The notes under the pieces were generated by a model. The model was not told the DNA's origin. It saw nothing but the letters and a program-made list of their open reading frames with translations, and made no database searches. DNA of 64,000 nt from Mucilaginibacter endophyticus (lineage in GTDB: Bacteria; Bacteroidota; Bacteroidia; Sphingobacteriales; Sphingobacteriaceae). This document shows, piece after piece, positions 1-7,452 of this stretch; position 1 is the stretch's first letter, and each line of letters starts with the position of its first letter. Location: NCBI RefSeq assembly GCF_003351025.1, contig NZ_QPCG01000005.1:381165-445164 (forward strand), in the 5' to 3' direction. Position numbers and translations under genes: made by a program.

Positions 1-80
1 GAGCATTCCGGCAAATCATGAATTCCGGTTCAGACAAATATTCTGTTAATTCTTAAATTCTGAAAATTCTGATTCTGACA
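1..80. repeat. Partial copy of a dispersed GTTCAGACAA repeat
   Basis: The AT-rich first 80 bases contain GGTTCAGACAAATATTCTG followed by short variants of the word AATTCTTAAATTCTG. The GTTCAGACAA end and the aattc-rich body match the better preserved inverted-repeat elements at 10922-11014 and 41075-41165, so this looks like a degraded member cut by the window edge. The bases between it and the sucD promoter hold only a second repeat (83-164) and no gene. Confidence 0.45.
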
Positions 81-82
81 AC

Positions 83-164
83 TGCGTTAGGGATAGCAGC
101 GGATACCGGCCTGTGATTAAAGCCTGTGCAGTATGAGCGGATAGCCCGGCCGGAGGTAACGCCC
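83..164. repeat. Dispersed intergenic repeat, GCGGATACCGG family, copy 1
   Basis: This roughly 82-base GC-rich block has the ordered words GCGTTAG, GCGGATACCGGCC, AAGCCTGTG, AGTATGAGCG, ATAGC and GGTAACGCC. The same words recur in the same order and spacing at 26956-27040, with scattered substitutions. It lies in a non-coding gap in both places. It is GC-rich relative to the surrounding AT-rich spacer and has partial internal symmetry (CCGGCC near CCCGGCCGG), which suggests a structured transcript or a REP-like element. Function unknown. Confidence 0.6.
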
Positions 165-356
165 TTGTTATCGATTTGCAGTAGGTAGGTTTCAGCAGGC
201 AGTTTCTTCTTTAGGTTACAGAATAAACACTCTTTATCACAAGAAAATACAACCTCCTAAACATATATTCCCCTGTAGACCCGCCTAACGATATAATAGC
301 CCGGTATTCACCAAAGTCACTTTTATGTTAACATATAAATTTAGATTACAATAGGG

Positions 357-386
357 TTTGACATTCGGGCAAAAACTTTAGCTTTG
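357..386 (+). promoter_or_regulatory. Bacteroidota-type promoter of sucD
   Basis: TTTG at 357-360 and TAGCTTTG at 379-386 are separated by 18 bases. This is an exact match to the Bacteroidota sigma-A pattern TTTG-N(about 19)-TAnnTTTG. Transcription should start near 391-393, leaving a leader of about 16-18 nt before the sucD ATG at 409. Confidence 0.8.
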
Positions 387-408
387 CCGTACTAAAACGA
401 AAAAACCA

Positions 409-1287
409 ATGAGTGTACTCGTAAATAAAGATTCAAAAGTTATTGTACAAGGTTTCACCGGTAAAGAGGGTTCATACCATGCCGAGCAAATGATTGCTTA
501 TGGAACTCAGTTAGTTGGTGGTGTTACACCAGGTAAAGGTGGCCAAAGCCATTTGGACAGGCCGGTATTTAACACAGTTAAAGATGCTGTAGTTGCAACC
601 GGTGCTGATGTATCCATCATTTTTGTACCTCCTGCTTTTGGCGCTGATGCCATTATGGAAGCTGCCGAAGCCGGCATTAAGGTTATTGTTTGTATTACCG
701 AAGGTATCCCTACAAAGGATATGATTGCGGTTAAAGAATATTTATCAGATAAGGATGCGCGCCTGATTGGCCCTAACTGCCCGGGTATCATCACTGCTGA
801 TGAAAGCAAAATTGGTATCATGCCAGGCTTTATCTTCAAAAAAGGTAATGTTGGTGTGGTTTCAAAATCAGGTACTTTAACTTACGAAGCGGTTGACCAG
901 GTTGTTAAAGCCGGTTTGGGTATCACTACAGCTATCGGTATCGGTGGCGACCCTATCATTGGTACGCCAACCAAAGAAGCTGTTGAGTTGTTAATGAACG
1001 ATCCGGATACTCATGGTATCATCATGATTGGTGAAATTGGTGGAAACATGGAAGCTGATGCTGCACGCTGGATCAAAGCAAACGGTACTAAACCGGTTGT
1101 AGGTTTCATCGCAGGTCAAACAGCGCCTCCGGGCCGTCGTATGGGCCACGCAGGTGCTATTGTTGGCGGTGCCGATGATACTGCTGCTGCTAAAATGAAG
1201 ATCATGGCCGAGTGCGGTATCCGCGTAGTTGAGTCGCCAGCTGAAATTGGTGCTGCCATGGCAGAAGAATTGGCTAAGTTAGCTTAG
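409..1287 (+). CDS. sucD: Succinyl-CoA ligase (ADP-forming) alpha subunit
   Basis: This TCA-cycle enzyme subunit binds CoA and carries the phosphohistidine in the conversion of succinyl-CoA, ADP and phosphate to succinate, CoA and ATP; it works with the beta subunit SucC. The 292-residue length is normal. The N-terminal CoA-binding Rossmann segment has the GFTGKEGSYHAEQM motif, followed by GGVTPGKGG. The active-site histidine is H247 in GRRMGHAGAIVGG. SucC is not adjacent in this window, so the two genes are unlinked, as is common in this phylum. A strong promoter (357-386) and a terminator (1332-1367) indicate a monocistronic unit. Confidence 0.97.
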   Translation: MSVLVNKDSKVIVQGFTGKEGSYHAEQMIAYGTQLVGGVTPGKGGQSHLDRPVFNTVKDAVVATGADVSIIFVPPAFGADAIMEAAEAGIKVIVCITEGIPTKDMIAVKEYLSDKDARLIGPNCPGIITADESKIGIMPGFIFKKGNVGVVSKSGTLTYEAVDQVVKAGLGITTAIGIGGDPIIGTPTKEAVELLMNDPDTHGIIMIGEIGGNMEADAARWIKANGTKPVVGFIAGQTAPPGRRMGHAGAIVGGADDTAAAKMKIMAECGIRVVESPAEIGAAMAEELAKLA

Positions 1288-1331
1288 TGCTTAAGGCGGA
1301 AAGCCGAAAGCGAAAAGCTTTTTAATATTTG

Positions 1332-1367
1332 AAAATCCCGGTCATTGTTTGGCCGGGATTTTTTGTT
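1332..1367 (+). terminator. Rho-independent terminator of sucD
   Basis: AAAATCCCGG at 1332-1341 pairs with CCGGGATTTT at 1353-1362 across an 11-base loop, and the stem runs into a T-rich tract. It lies 45 bases after the sucD stop codon. Confidence 0.8.
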
Positions 1368-1384
1368 TGATGTCGTAATAAAAT

Positions 1385-1557
1385 CATGTCATTTTTTGCT
1401 CTTGCGCTCGTTTGTAACGAATGCTTAATATGGTTTGGCGATTGTATCGCCGGTTGCGTTATAAACGCAAGCCCAGTTACGCACTCGTTACAAACGAGCG
1501 CGAGTATAAGCGACTCTGCCTCCGTGCGATTGCCACGCTTTCGCTCACAATAACATG
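1385..1557. repeat. Composite palindromic intergenic repeat
   Basis: The block contains a long inverted repeat: GCGCTCGTTTGTAACGA near 1405-1421 pairs with TCGTTACAAACGAGCGC near 1487-1503. It is followed by TGCCTCCGTGCGATTGCCACGC and a CTCACAATAACATG end, which is the right half of the TCATTGCGAG family seen at 13833, 17798 and 33550. It appears to be one repeat nested in, or recombined with, another. It occupies nearly the whole gap between sucD and the next gene. Confidence 0.6.
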
Positions 1558-1580
1558 TTTTTAGGAATAAGCTTCAATAA

Positions 1581-2894
1581 TCACGTTTTCTGTTTTTTCT
1601 TCTTTGCAGCCGGGAAAAGCACGTTGTTTAAGATCAGCCTGTAGCCGGGAGAATTGGGGTGTAGCTTAAGATCTGTCGGTGGGTCGTTTACGGCATGCTG
1701 ATAATCTTCAGGGTCGTGACCACCGTAAAAGGTCCATTGACCTTTGCCGTATTCACCGTGGATGTAGCGGGCTTCGTTGGCGGTTTTCATTTCGCCCATG
1801 ATGGTAACGCCGGGCTTAAGCATACTTTTGTTGTAGGCTGTGGTTAAGCCCATAAAGCCTTTAATCACTTTGTCATGATCTTGCGTAAGCATACTGGGCA
1901 CCACATCCCATTTGGCCGAAAAATCAAACAGCGTAAAGAAATCACGTGTACGGTCAACTTGTCGGGTGGTAGTTACATCAATATTGCTGAATGAATGCGA
2001 AATGGGGTTCATATCCAGCGTAAAATTCTGAAAGGCGAAAGTTTGACTAAAGTCGAGTTTTGATTGCGCGTCCTGATCGGCGGCGTCACCGTCAAACATA
2101 CGTTCGCAGATATCGGTATTTGCGGCGGATAGTGCGATATCAAAAGTATCGGTACCAGAGCACATGGCAAACAGGAAACCACCGCCTGCGCAAAAGTCTC
2201 GGATGTTTTGTGCTACAGCCAGTTTCATTTTGGATACTTTGCCGAAGCCCAGTTTATGGGCCATGGCCTCCTGGATCTTGATATCGTCGGTATACCATTG
2301 TGCATAACGGAAAGCACCGTAAAACTTGCTGTACTGGCCGGTAAAGTCTTCGTGGTGCAGGTGCAGCCAGTCGTACTTGGGCAGTTCGCCGTGGATCACT
2401 TCTTCGTCGTAAACCAGGTCGTACGGAATTTCGGCGTATTTCAAAACCAGGGTAACGGCATCATCCCAGGGCAGTTTGTTTTTAGGGGAATAGACTGCCA
2501 TTCGCGGCGCTTTCTCCAGTTTAACCAGATCCATATTTACTGAAGGGTCGCTTACTTCGGTTATGATTTCATTGGCTTTAGCATCGGCAATAACCTCATA
2601 GCTTACCCCGCGGATCTTACACTCTTCCTCGACCTTAGGCCCGTATTTCATCATGAAACTACCGCCGCGGTAGTTGAGCAGCCAGTCAACCTCCTCGCCG
2701 TTTTTGAGCACCCAAAAGGCTATACCGTATGATTTGAGATGATCTTTTTGCTCATCATCCATCGGGATTAATATAGAGGCAGCCTTTACCGTAAAAGGTA
2801 AAAGGTAAAAGGCGAAAGGCAAAAGGAACTTGAGCTTTGTGAGTAAAAGACGGAATGTATGAGTTGAAAAGTTATAGCCTGATGATTTATTCAC
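1581..2894 (-). CDS. Conserved Bacteroidota exported protein, often mislabelled asparagine synthetase B
   Basis: This 437-residue protein matches a Bacteroidota family I know under the label asparagine synthetase B. It lacks both the N-terminal nucleophile cysteine of glutamine amidotransferases and the PP-loop SGGxDS motif of that enzyme, so the name is not supported. Visible motifs are WLLNYRGGSF (about 71-80), HLHHEDFTGQ and FCAGGGFLFAMCSGTDTFD, which resembles the nucleophile-elbow region of class I amidotransferase-like folds. The N-terminus (residues about 18-38) is a hydrophobic signal-like stretch ending FTVKAA, so export is likely. The C-terminus is Lys-rich. The signal-like stretch is encoded by a short-period repeat (see findings). 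Function unknown. Confidence 0.7.
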   Translation of the reverse strand: MNKSSGYNFSTHTFRLLLTKLKFLLPFAFYLLPFTVKAASILIPMDDEQKDHLKSYGIAFWVLKNGEEVDWLLNYRGGSFMMKYGPKVEEECKIRGVSYEVIADAKANEIITEVSDPSVNMDLVKLEKAPRMAVYSPKNKLPWDDAVTLVLKYAEIPYDLVYDEEVIHGELPKYDWLHLHHEDFTGQYSKFYGAFRYAQWYTDDIKIQEAMAHKLGFGKVSKMKLAVAQNIRDFCAGGGFLFAMCSGTDTFDIALSAANTDICERMFDGDAADQDAQSKLDFSQTFAFQNFTLDMNPISHSFSNIDVTTTRQVDRTRDFFTLFDFSAKWDVVPSMLTQDHDKVIKGFMGLTTAYNKSMLKPGVTIMGEMKTANEARYIHGEYGKGQWTFYGGHDPEDYQHAVNDPPTDLKLHPNSPGYRLILNNVLFPAAKKKKQKT

Positions 2895-2925
2895 AATCCT
2901 TGTTGATTTATTATTGCCGGGTTAT

Positions 2926-2933
2926 CAAATGTA
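2926..2933 (-). promoter_or_regulatory. -7 box TACATTTG for the gene ending at 1581
   Basis: On the minus strand these bases read TACATTTG, an exact TAnnTTTG match, 32 nt upstream of the start at 2894. No good -33 TTTG is seen at the expected distance, so it may need an activator or be weak. Confidence 0.45.
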
Positions 2934-3035
2934 ACGAATAAACGGCTAATGTATTTTAACCATTTTTAACACATCAGGGCTTCGGGCATCGGCTATGTTG
3001 TTTTAGTTTTATAGCGGCATTAATCCTGGCCTTAA

Positions 3036-3539
3036 ATGAGTTTATCTGTTATTATCAGAAATGTTTTCCTTGCAGTTGTCGTATCGATATCCTGCTTATC
3101 TGCAAAGGCCCAAAGCGGCAATCCGGGAATGCGCCTTAATCGCGAAGTGTTAATTAAAAAGCTAATGCAGGCTGATAGCAGTCTTGTTTTTAAACGCGAT
3201 ACGGATATTAGTCTGCTACCTAATTATGTTGCTATTGATGCCAACGGAAGCCAGGCACAGTTAATTGGCAAGCCCGACGAGCTGATGATAGCTAAGTGGA
3301 CCTACGTTTTTACTGCTGATGAAAAAGTAAACCTGGTCGAACTGCAAAAACTGGCTTGGTTTGCTAACACGCTGGGCGACCAGGAAGGGATCGACTGGTT
3401 TTTTGCCCAGCTGGCCGAATTAGGGAAAGATTATAAAAAGCCCATTTCGGAGATCAAGATGTTTGACTCAAAAAGAAAGGGCGAGATTACGTATTCGCCC
3501 AAAGAGAAGACTTTTATCATGACGTTTACGCCCTGGTAA
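3036..3539 (+). CDS. Secreted protein of unknown function
   Basis: This 167-residue protein starts with a clear Sec signal peptide (hydrophobic VFLAVVVSISCLSAKAQ, predicted cut near residue 26). The mature part is mixed alpha/beta with no motif I recognise. It has GMRLNREVLIKKLMQADSS near the start and ends in a possible beta hairpin (GEITYSPKEKTFIMTFTPW). It stands alone, divergent from its upstream neighbour. The ATG at 3036 is chosen because it gives a complete signal peptide. Confidence 0.7.
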   Translation: MSLSVIIRNVFLAVVVSISCLSAKAQSGNPGMRLNREVLIKKLMQADSSLVFKRDTDISLLPNYVAIDANGSQAQLIGKPDELMIAKWTYVFTADEKVNLVELQKLAWFANTLGDQEGIDWFFAQLAELGKDYKKPISEIKMFDSKRKGEITYSPKEKTFIMTFTPW

Positions 3540-3561
3540 ATTACGAGGCATCACCCATGCA

Positions 3562-3718
3562 TGCGCCGTAGGCGCTACCTGTTTGTAGGACATCATATTT
3601 CAGAATCATTTGCGCCGTTAGGTGCTACCCTAATCCAAATTGCAGGGGTAGCCTCTACGAGGCAAAAGACTGTTGTTGTTATTTTGCTACAAACAGGTAT
3701 CCCCTACGGGGAATTAGC
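3562..3718. repeat. GTAGGCGCTAC-type dispersed repeat, single copy
   Basis: The block holds four alternating-orientation copies of a word like CGCCGTAGGCGCTACC, spaced by spacers: GCGCCGTAGGCGCTACCTG, GCGCCGTTAGGTGCTACCC, GGGTAGCCTCTACGAGGC and GGTATCCCCTACGGGG. The outer pair is flanked by TGTTTGTAG and CTACAAACA. The same element, tandemly amplified, occurs at 35995-36741. The open frame running through it is a by-product. With the following AT-rich bases it fills the gap before the cyclophilin gene. Confidence 0.7.
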
Positions 3719-3807
3719 TCATGATAGCAGGAACATACTGAACCTCGGACTATGCAATAGCCTTAATTTCATTAACCTTTCGCCTTTAACCTTTCAGTTT
3801 TAACCTT

Positions 3808-3837
3808 TTTCTTTAATCCTCAATTTTATTACCTTTG
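3808..3837 (+). promoter_or_regulatory. Promoter of the cyclophilin gene
   Basis: TTTC at 3808-3811 and TACCTTTG at 3830-3837 are separated by 18 bases. The -7 box is a perfect TAnnTTTG match and the -33 box differs from TTTG by one base. It lies 28 nt before the ATG at 3865. Confidence 0.65.
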
Positions 3838-3864
3838 CCAACTGTTTTCTAAAAAAACAAAAAA

Positions 3865-4302
3865 ATGAGCAAAGCAATAATCAAAACCGAAAAAGGCGAC
3901 ATGACCGTAGAATTTTACGATCAGGATGCCCCTAATACCGTTGCTAACTTTAAAAAATTAGCAAAATCAAACTTTTATGATAACGTGATATTTCACCGTG
4001 TTATCCCTAATTTTGTGATTCAGGGTGGCGACCCAACCGGTACCGGTGCAGGTGGTCCTGGCTACAAAATTGATTGCGAGCTTACTGGCAACAACCAATA
4101 CCATGACCGTGGCGTGCTTTCAATGGCTCATGCTGGCCGCAACACAGGTGGTTCGCAGTTTTTCATTTGCCACAGCCGTGACAACACTGCTCACCTTGAC
4201 CGTAACCACACCGTTTTTGGTAAAGTGATTGAAAACGTTGAGGTAGTTGACGCTATTCGCCAGGGAGATAAGATTTTAACCATCGAAGTTATAGAAGACT
4301 AA
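3865..4302 (+). CDS. Cyclophilin-type peptidyl-prolyl cis-trans isomerase
   Basis: This cytoplasmic prolyl isomerase catalyses cis-trans isomerisation of Xaa-Pro bonds. At 145 residues it is a minimal single-domain cyclophilin with no signal peptide. The catalytic-face motifs are present: FHRVIPNFVIQGGDPTGTG (catalytic Arg, Phe, Gln), MAHAGRNTGGSQFFI, and HLDRNHTVFGKV. The substrate-pocket tryptophan of human CypA is replaced by histidine in HLDRNH, as is usual in bacterial members. It has its own promoter and lies 80 nt upstream of a DUF5606 gene on the same strand, so the two may be co-transcribed. Confidence 0.95.
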   Translation: MSKAIIKTEKGDMTVEFYDQDAPNTVANFKKLAKSNFYDNVIFHRVIPNFVIQGGDPTGTGAGGPGYKIDCELTGNNQYHDRGVLSMAHAGRNTGGSQFFICHSRDNTAHLDRNHTVFGKVIENVEVVDAIRQGDKILTIEVIED

Positions 4303-4318
4303 GTGAATAGTTGACAGG

Positions 4319-4355
4319 GCGGATGATTTAGCTGTTATCAAGGTAAATCATCCGC
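4319..4355. other. 12-bp hairpin between the cyclophilin and DUF5606 genes
   Basis: GCGGATGATTTA at 4319-4330 pairs with TAAATCATCCGC at 4344-4355. There is no T run after it, so it is more likely a transcript-stabilising or attenuating structure than a strong terminator. Confidence 0.5.
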
Positions 4356-4382
4356 TTCGTCAATCCGACTAACAAAAAATAT

Positions 4383-4889
4383 ATGAATTTACAGGGAATT
4401 GTATCAGTATCAGGAAAACCAGGTTTATGGAAAGCTTTGGCGCAAAACAAAACCGGTTATGTGCTGGAAAGTTTAGACGCGCAAAAAACAAAGCTGATAG
4501 CCAACCTTTCTACAGCTAAATTAGCTGCCTTAAGCGAGATCACTATTTTTGGCGTTGAAGATGATATCAGGTTAACTGATGTACTTGAGCGCATGAAATC
4601 AGCATCAAACGTACCTGATGTTAAAGCCGACGGCAAAGCATTGCGTACCTTCTTTTACGAAGTAGCACCAGATCATGATGAAGAGAAAGTTTACTCATCT
4701 GATATTAAAAAGGTAATAGCCTGGTTCCAGATATTAAAACCGCTTCCAATTTTTGAAGAGGCCGATCCAACCCAAGCGCCAGCCCCGGTTGCAGAAGAGC
4801 CGGTTGCCGAAACAGTAACTGCTGAACCGGAAGCCGAACCTGCTGCTCCAAAAGCAAAAGCTAAAAAAGCCACAAAAAAAGCCGAATAA
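4383..4889 (+). CDS. DUF5606 family protein with acidic Ala/Pro tail
   Basis: This 168-residue cytoplasmic protein opens MNLQGIVSVSGKPGLWK, characteristic of DUF5606, a Bacteroidota-specific family of unknown function. Residues 1-125 form the conserved part (LQGIVSVSGKPG, a central ISTL-like region, then VYSSDIKKVIAWFQIL). Residues about 126-168 are a low-complexity tail of Glu, Pro, Ala and finally Lys (KAKAKKATKKAE), probably disordered. It follows a prolyl isomerase and ends inside a terminator hairpin. A chaperone or regulatory link to the isomerase is only inference. Confidence 0.85.
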   Translation: MNLQGIVSVSGKPGLWKALAQNKTGYVLESLDAQKTKLIANLSTAKLAALSEITIFGVEDDIRLTDVLERMKSASNVPDVKADGKALRTFFYEVAPDHDEEKVYSSDIKKVIAWFQILKPLPIFEEADPTQAPAPVAEEPVAETVTAEPEAEPAAPKAKAKKATKKAE

Positions 4890-4902
4890 TCGGCTTTTTT
4901 TA
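4874..4902 (+). terminator. Terminator overlapping the DUF5606 stop codon
   Basis: The stem AAAAAAGCCGA / TCGGCTTTTTT has a 4-base ATAA loop that contains part of the stop codon (4887-4889). Because both arms carry A/T runs, it can terminate in both directions, serving the convergent secreted gene at 4923-5642 as well. Confidence 0.8.
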
Positions 4903-4922
4903 TTTACAAAGATTTTCTTCTT

Positions 4923-5642
4923 TTACTCTGTATCGGTATAAGCATCTCCCCCAATAAATATCATGGTATTGGTTGGGTGCGCGGGTGAACCTGTAGCCCC
5001 AAAGGCGAATGATTTTTTGATAACCTTGCTGCCGTAATTGAGTTCGATTGTATTACCGTAAACTTTATAGGTGCCGCCTTTAAATCCTGTTTTTTTCCAG
5101 GCAGTAGCACCCGGCGTCATAACGCCACCATTTGATCCTTCGGCAAAATGGGTATCGTCAATAAAGCTTATCTTTTTTATCACGAGTGCGTTGGTACCAT
5201 TGCCATAATCGCCGCCGCTTACTTTTTCATAGCCCTTTTTTAGTTTAACGGCGCCTGTGTAGGCATATGCCGGGAACCAGTTGCCTGCACCTAATTTGTA
5301 ATCGTGGCTTTTACCCTCGTTGTTGATGAGAAGGAATGTTGCACCGTTTTTTTTCCAGGTTCCCCAAGCCTTTGGGCGACTGCTTTTGGATGCTGCTACA
5401 TCCAGCGTTTCAAGAGGTTCATCGCCTATATCAAAATATTCGCCGTTTTTAAATAATACAACAGGTTCAAAGGCTATGGCGGCAGGATAACCACTTACCG
5501 CCCTGAAATACCATCCTTCAACAGTAGGAGCGACGGTTGTTGATTTGTGATTGGCGCCTCCGTTTTTTGGATTAACGGCGGCGCTTAAATGTAATGTGAA
5601 GCTTGAAATAGCGAGGCAAATTGCCAGGTGTTTAACTTTCAT
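4923..5642 (-). CDS. Secreted protein of unknown function, Gly/Lys-rich
   Basis: This 239-residue protein has a Sec signal peptide (LAICLAISSFTLHLSAA, cut near residue 22). The mature part is rich in Gly, Lys and aromatic residues and in beta-strand-like stretches (WGTWKKNGATFLLINNEG, GTYKVYGNTIELNYGSKV). The repeated pattern W.KK.G / TYK.YG.TIEL.Y resembles lipocalin-like META/META-related sheets, but I do not recognise the family. It is monocistronic, convergent with the DUF5606 gene. Confidence 0.65.
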   Translation of the reverse strand: MKVKHLAICLAISSFTLHLSAAVNPKNGGANHKSTTVAPTVEGWYFRAVSGYPAAIAFEPVVLFKNGEYFDIGDEPLETLDVAASKSSRPKAWGTWKKNGATFLLINNEGKSHDYKLGAGNWFPAYAYTGAVKLKKGYEKVSGGDYGNGTNALVIKKISFIDDTHFAEGSNGGVMTPGATAWKKTGFKGGTYKVYGNTIELNYGSKVIKKSFAFGATGSPAHPTNTMIFIGGDAYTDTE

Positions 5643-5728
5643 GTCATTTAATGTTTTGGTTAACTGTATTTGTTAACTCCAACATTAATGATTGGTTTGC
5701 AGGAACTTGATTAAGCTTTTGTTAAAAG

Positions 5729-6136
5729 CTATGCATCCTGCGCATCATAAACAATTACCTTTTCCCAAAGGTGACTACAGTTTTTGATAAACTCCAGGTG
5801 GATAGGGTGGGTTTGATAAGTTGCCTGCCCGGCCAGGTCACTGAAAAACATTAGCTCGGATACCGCCCATGAATTATCAACCACGTCACGTTTTTCGGTA
5901 CTGGCTACAATACCAACACGCAGTTTGCGCACGGTTTCAATTTTGGCAAGGGTTTTTACACCTGCCACCAGTTTATCACGGTCTTCAACCGATCCTGGGT
6001 TTTTAAGCCAGAAAAATACATGGTGAATTATTGGCCATTCTTCTTTTTGCTCTTTCAGTGATATTGCCGATGCGGTAACTGTTCCGGCTGCCAGTACCGC
6101 TGTTGTGGTTATAAATTTTCTTCTGGTTGATTTCAT
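5729..6136 (-). CDS. Dabb-domain protein with Tat-type signal
   Basis: This 135-residue protein carries a twin-arginine-like leader (STRRKFITTTAVLAAG, residues 3-18). It is followed by a stress-responsive alpha/beta barrel (Dabb) domain: IIHHVFFWLKNP near 35-46, a central VRKLRVGI and the C-terminal YQTHPIHLEFI. Dabb proteins are small dimeric barrels. Most are cytoplasmic, so an exported version is of some interest, and the leader could instead be a membrane anchor. The substrate is unknown. It is probably monocistronic. Confidence 0.8.
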   Translation of the reverse strand: MKSTRRKFITTTAVLAAGTVTASAISLKEQKEEWPIIHHVFFWLKNPGSVEDRDKLVAGVKTLAKIETVRKLRVGIVASTEKRDVVDNSWAVSELMFFSDLAGQATYQTHPIHLEFIKNCSHLWEKVIVYDAQDA

Positions 6137-6224
6137 AAGAGGTTAAATAATCGCCTTTAAGGTAGCAAGAATTATTAAATAAACGTTTGTAAGTTGTTTT
6201 TGGATAGCGTCTTGTTTTTGAAAT

Positions 6225-6656
6225 TTAGCTCCCGCCGGTTACCCCAACACCATAAAGTATCGCGGCTTCAAGTATATTCATATTTATATCTTTCAGCGCT
6301 TTAAACTTAATGCAATATCCGGTTACGCTGGCCTTACCAATTTCTTTCCCGTAGGTTTGGGCCAAGTAAGTCTTGTCCTTAATGCCGAGGACATAAACGG
6401 AGATACCGGTTGTGTTTGCGCTGATGCCAATTTGATAAAACTCTTTGGTTGTACCGTCGGCATATTTTATGTTGTATGATCCGTACCCGATATTGGGGTT
6501 ACTAACAACTTTATTCTCGCTGTCCCTGCCGTCTAAAAACCATAATTTGCAGCCTGGCAGCAGCTCTAATATGCGCATGTGTAAAGTTTGCATGTCAGTA
6601 CGTTTTGGTTCGGGCTGACCAGCGACATACGCTTTGATTTGTTCTTGAACGTCCAT
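6225..6656 (-). CDS. DUF1801 family protein (YdhG-like)
   Basis: This 143-residue cytoplasmic protein has the DUF1801 layout: an N-terminal helix with a predicted surface MDVQEQIKAYVAGQPEPKR, the segment LPGCKLWFLDG, a GYGSYNIKYADG sheet, and a C-terminal segment CIKFKALKDINMNILEA. DUF1801 proteins are small single-domain proteins of unclear function, sometimes linked to iron or phosphate stress. No signal peptide. It stands alone between two short gaps. Family assignment is moderately sure. Confidence 0.7.
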   Translation of the reverse strand: MDVQEQIKAYVAGQPEPKRTDMQTLHMRILELLPGCKLWFLDGRDSENKVVSNPNIGYGSYNIKYADGTTKEFYQIGISANTTGISVYVLGIKDKTYLAQTYGKEIGKASVTGYCIKFKALKDINMNILEAAILYGVGVTGGS

Positions 6657-6712
6657 GCTAAATTTCTTTAGTTCATCGTTTTTATTTTAAACCGGGGTAT
6701 TACTTATCTCAA

Positions 6713-6994
6713 TCAAAATACATCCAAAACATAAAGCAGCCCAATAATGGGTATTACATTTAAAAATATTATCAGACCGATATTTTGATCCTCCTTTTCT
6801 CTTTTTGCGTAACGTGGAAGATATATGAGGAAAGCGATATAGTAGAAGAACGGAAGAAGAAAAATTGTAAAGAGTAATTTTCCGGCCGGGCCTATAAGCT
6901 GGCCCCATCCCAATATAACCGGCCACGCTACCATTCCGGCTATTTCAAGAATGGTGATAAAGGAAAGTACTTTTAGCGTTTGGGCTTTGCTCAT
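6713..6994 (-). CDS. Small three-helix membrane protein, paralogue of 7128-7415
   Basis: This 93-residue protein has about three transmembrane helices (residues about 9-30, 36-58, 72-91) and a basic loop RYAKREKEDQNIG between the last two. It shares the plan and motifs KAxxLKxxSxITxxE, VAWP, and DQNIGxxIFxNVxPxI with the neighbouring 95-residue gene, so the two arose by duplication. No known function. The divergent region upstream is shared only with the paralogue. A different frame here gives a competing open frame that lacks these conserved motifs. Confidence 0.7.
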   Translation of the reverse strand: MSKAQTLKVLSFITILEIAGMVAWPVILGWGQLIGPAGKLLFTIFLLPFFYYIAFLIYLPRYAKREKEDQNIGLIIFLNVIPIIGLLYVLDVF

Positions 6995-7127
6995 CTTCAG
7001 GCGATAGTTTCACCATAAAAATAAGAAAATCAGGGATTTTAAGAAAGATATTGATCTTGTTTTATATAAAGGATAAAGGCCCTATACTTTGTATAAAATA
7101 AGATTGCTGTAAGACAAAATATGCTCT

Positions 7128-7415
7128 TTATAAAAATAAGATGGCCGCGATAACCGGCAATACATTAAAAAAAATAACCGTCCCTATATTTTGATCGTCG
7201 GCCGCTTTTTTTGAATATCTTGATAGAAAAATAATGAAGATGGCGTAATAAATAAAAGCTATCGCGAAAATGGGTATTACAACAAATACTCCCAATCCTA
7301 CAGGATGCGTGGAAATGATTTCAATAGGCCAAGCAACCGATATTATGAGCTCGATAAATGTAATAATGGAAATAATTTTTAAGGCCTTGGCTTTGTTTAT
7401 CTGTAAATTGACCAT
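7128..7415 (-). CDS. Small three-helix membrane protein, paralogue of 6713-6994
   Basis: This 95-residue membrane protein has three predicted helices (about 12-30, 38-62, 77-95) and the loop SRYSKKAADDQNIG. It matches its downstream neighbour along nearly the whole length. Motif VAWP sits at the end of helix 1 and DQNIG just before helix 3 in both. Its stop codon lies 133 nt upstream of the paralogue's start, so they may be transcribed separately. Function unknown. Confidence 0.7.
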   Translation of the reverse strand: MVNLQINKAKALKIISIITFIELIISVAWPIEIISTHPVGLGVFVVIPIFAIAFIYYAIFIIFLSRYSKKAADDQNIGTVIFFNVLPVIAAILFL

Positions 7416-7452
7416 ATCTCTATAAATATAGATAAATCAATTCAAGTAACGT

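Noticed and set aside
3561..3803. Plus-strand frame of 80 codons opening MRRRRYLFVG
   Set aside because: It lies wholly over the GTAGGCGCTAC repeat and has no promoter or conserved features.
6687..6926. Alternative frame of 79 codons over the small membrane protein at 6713
   Set aside because: The other frame has three transmembrane helices and matches its paralogue at 7128; this frame lacks both.
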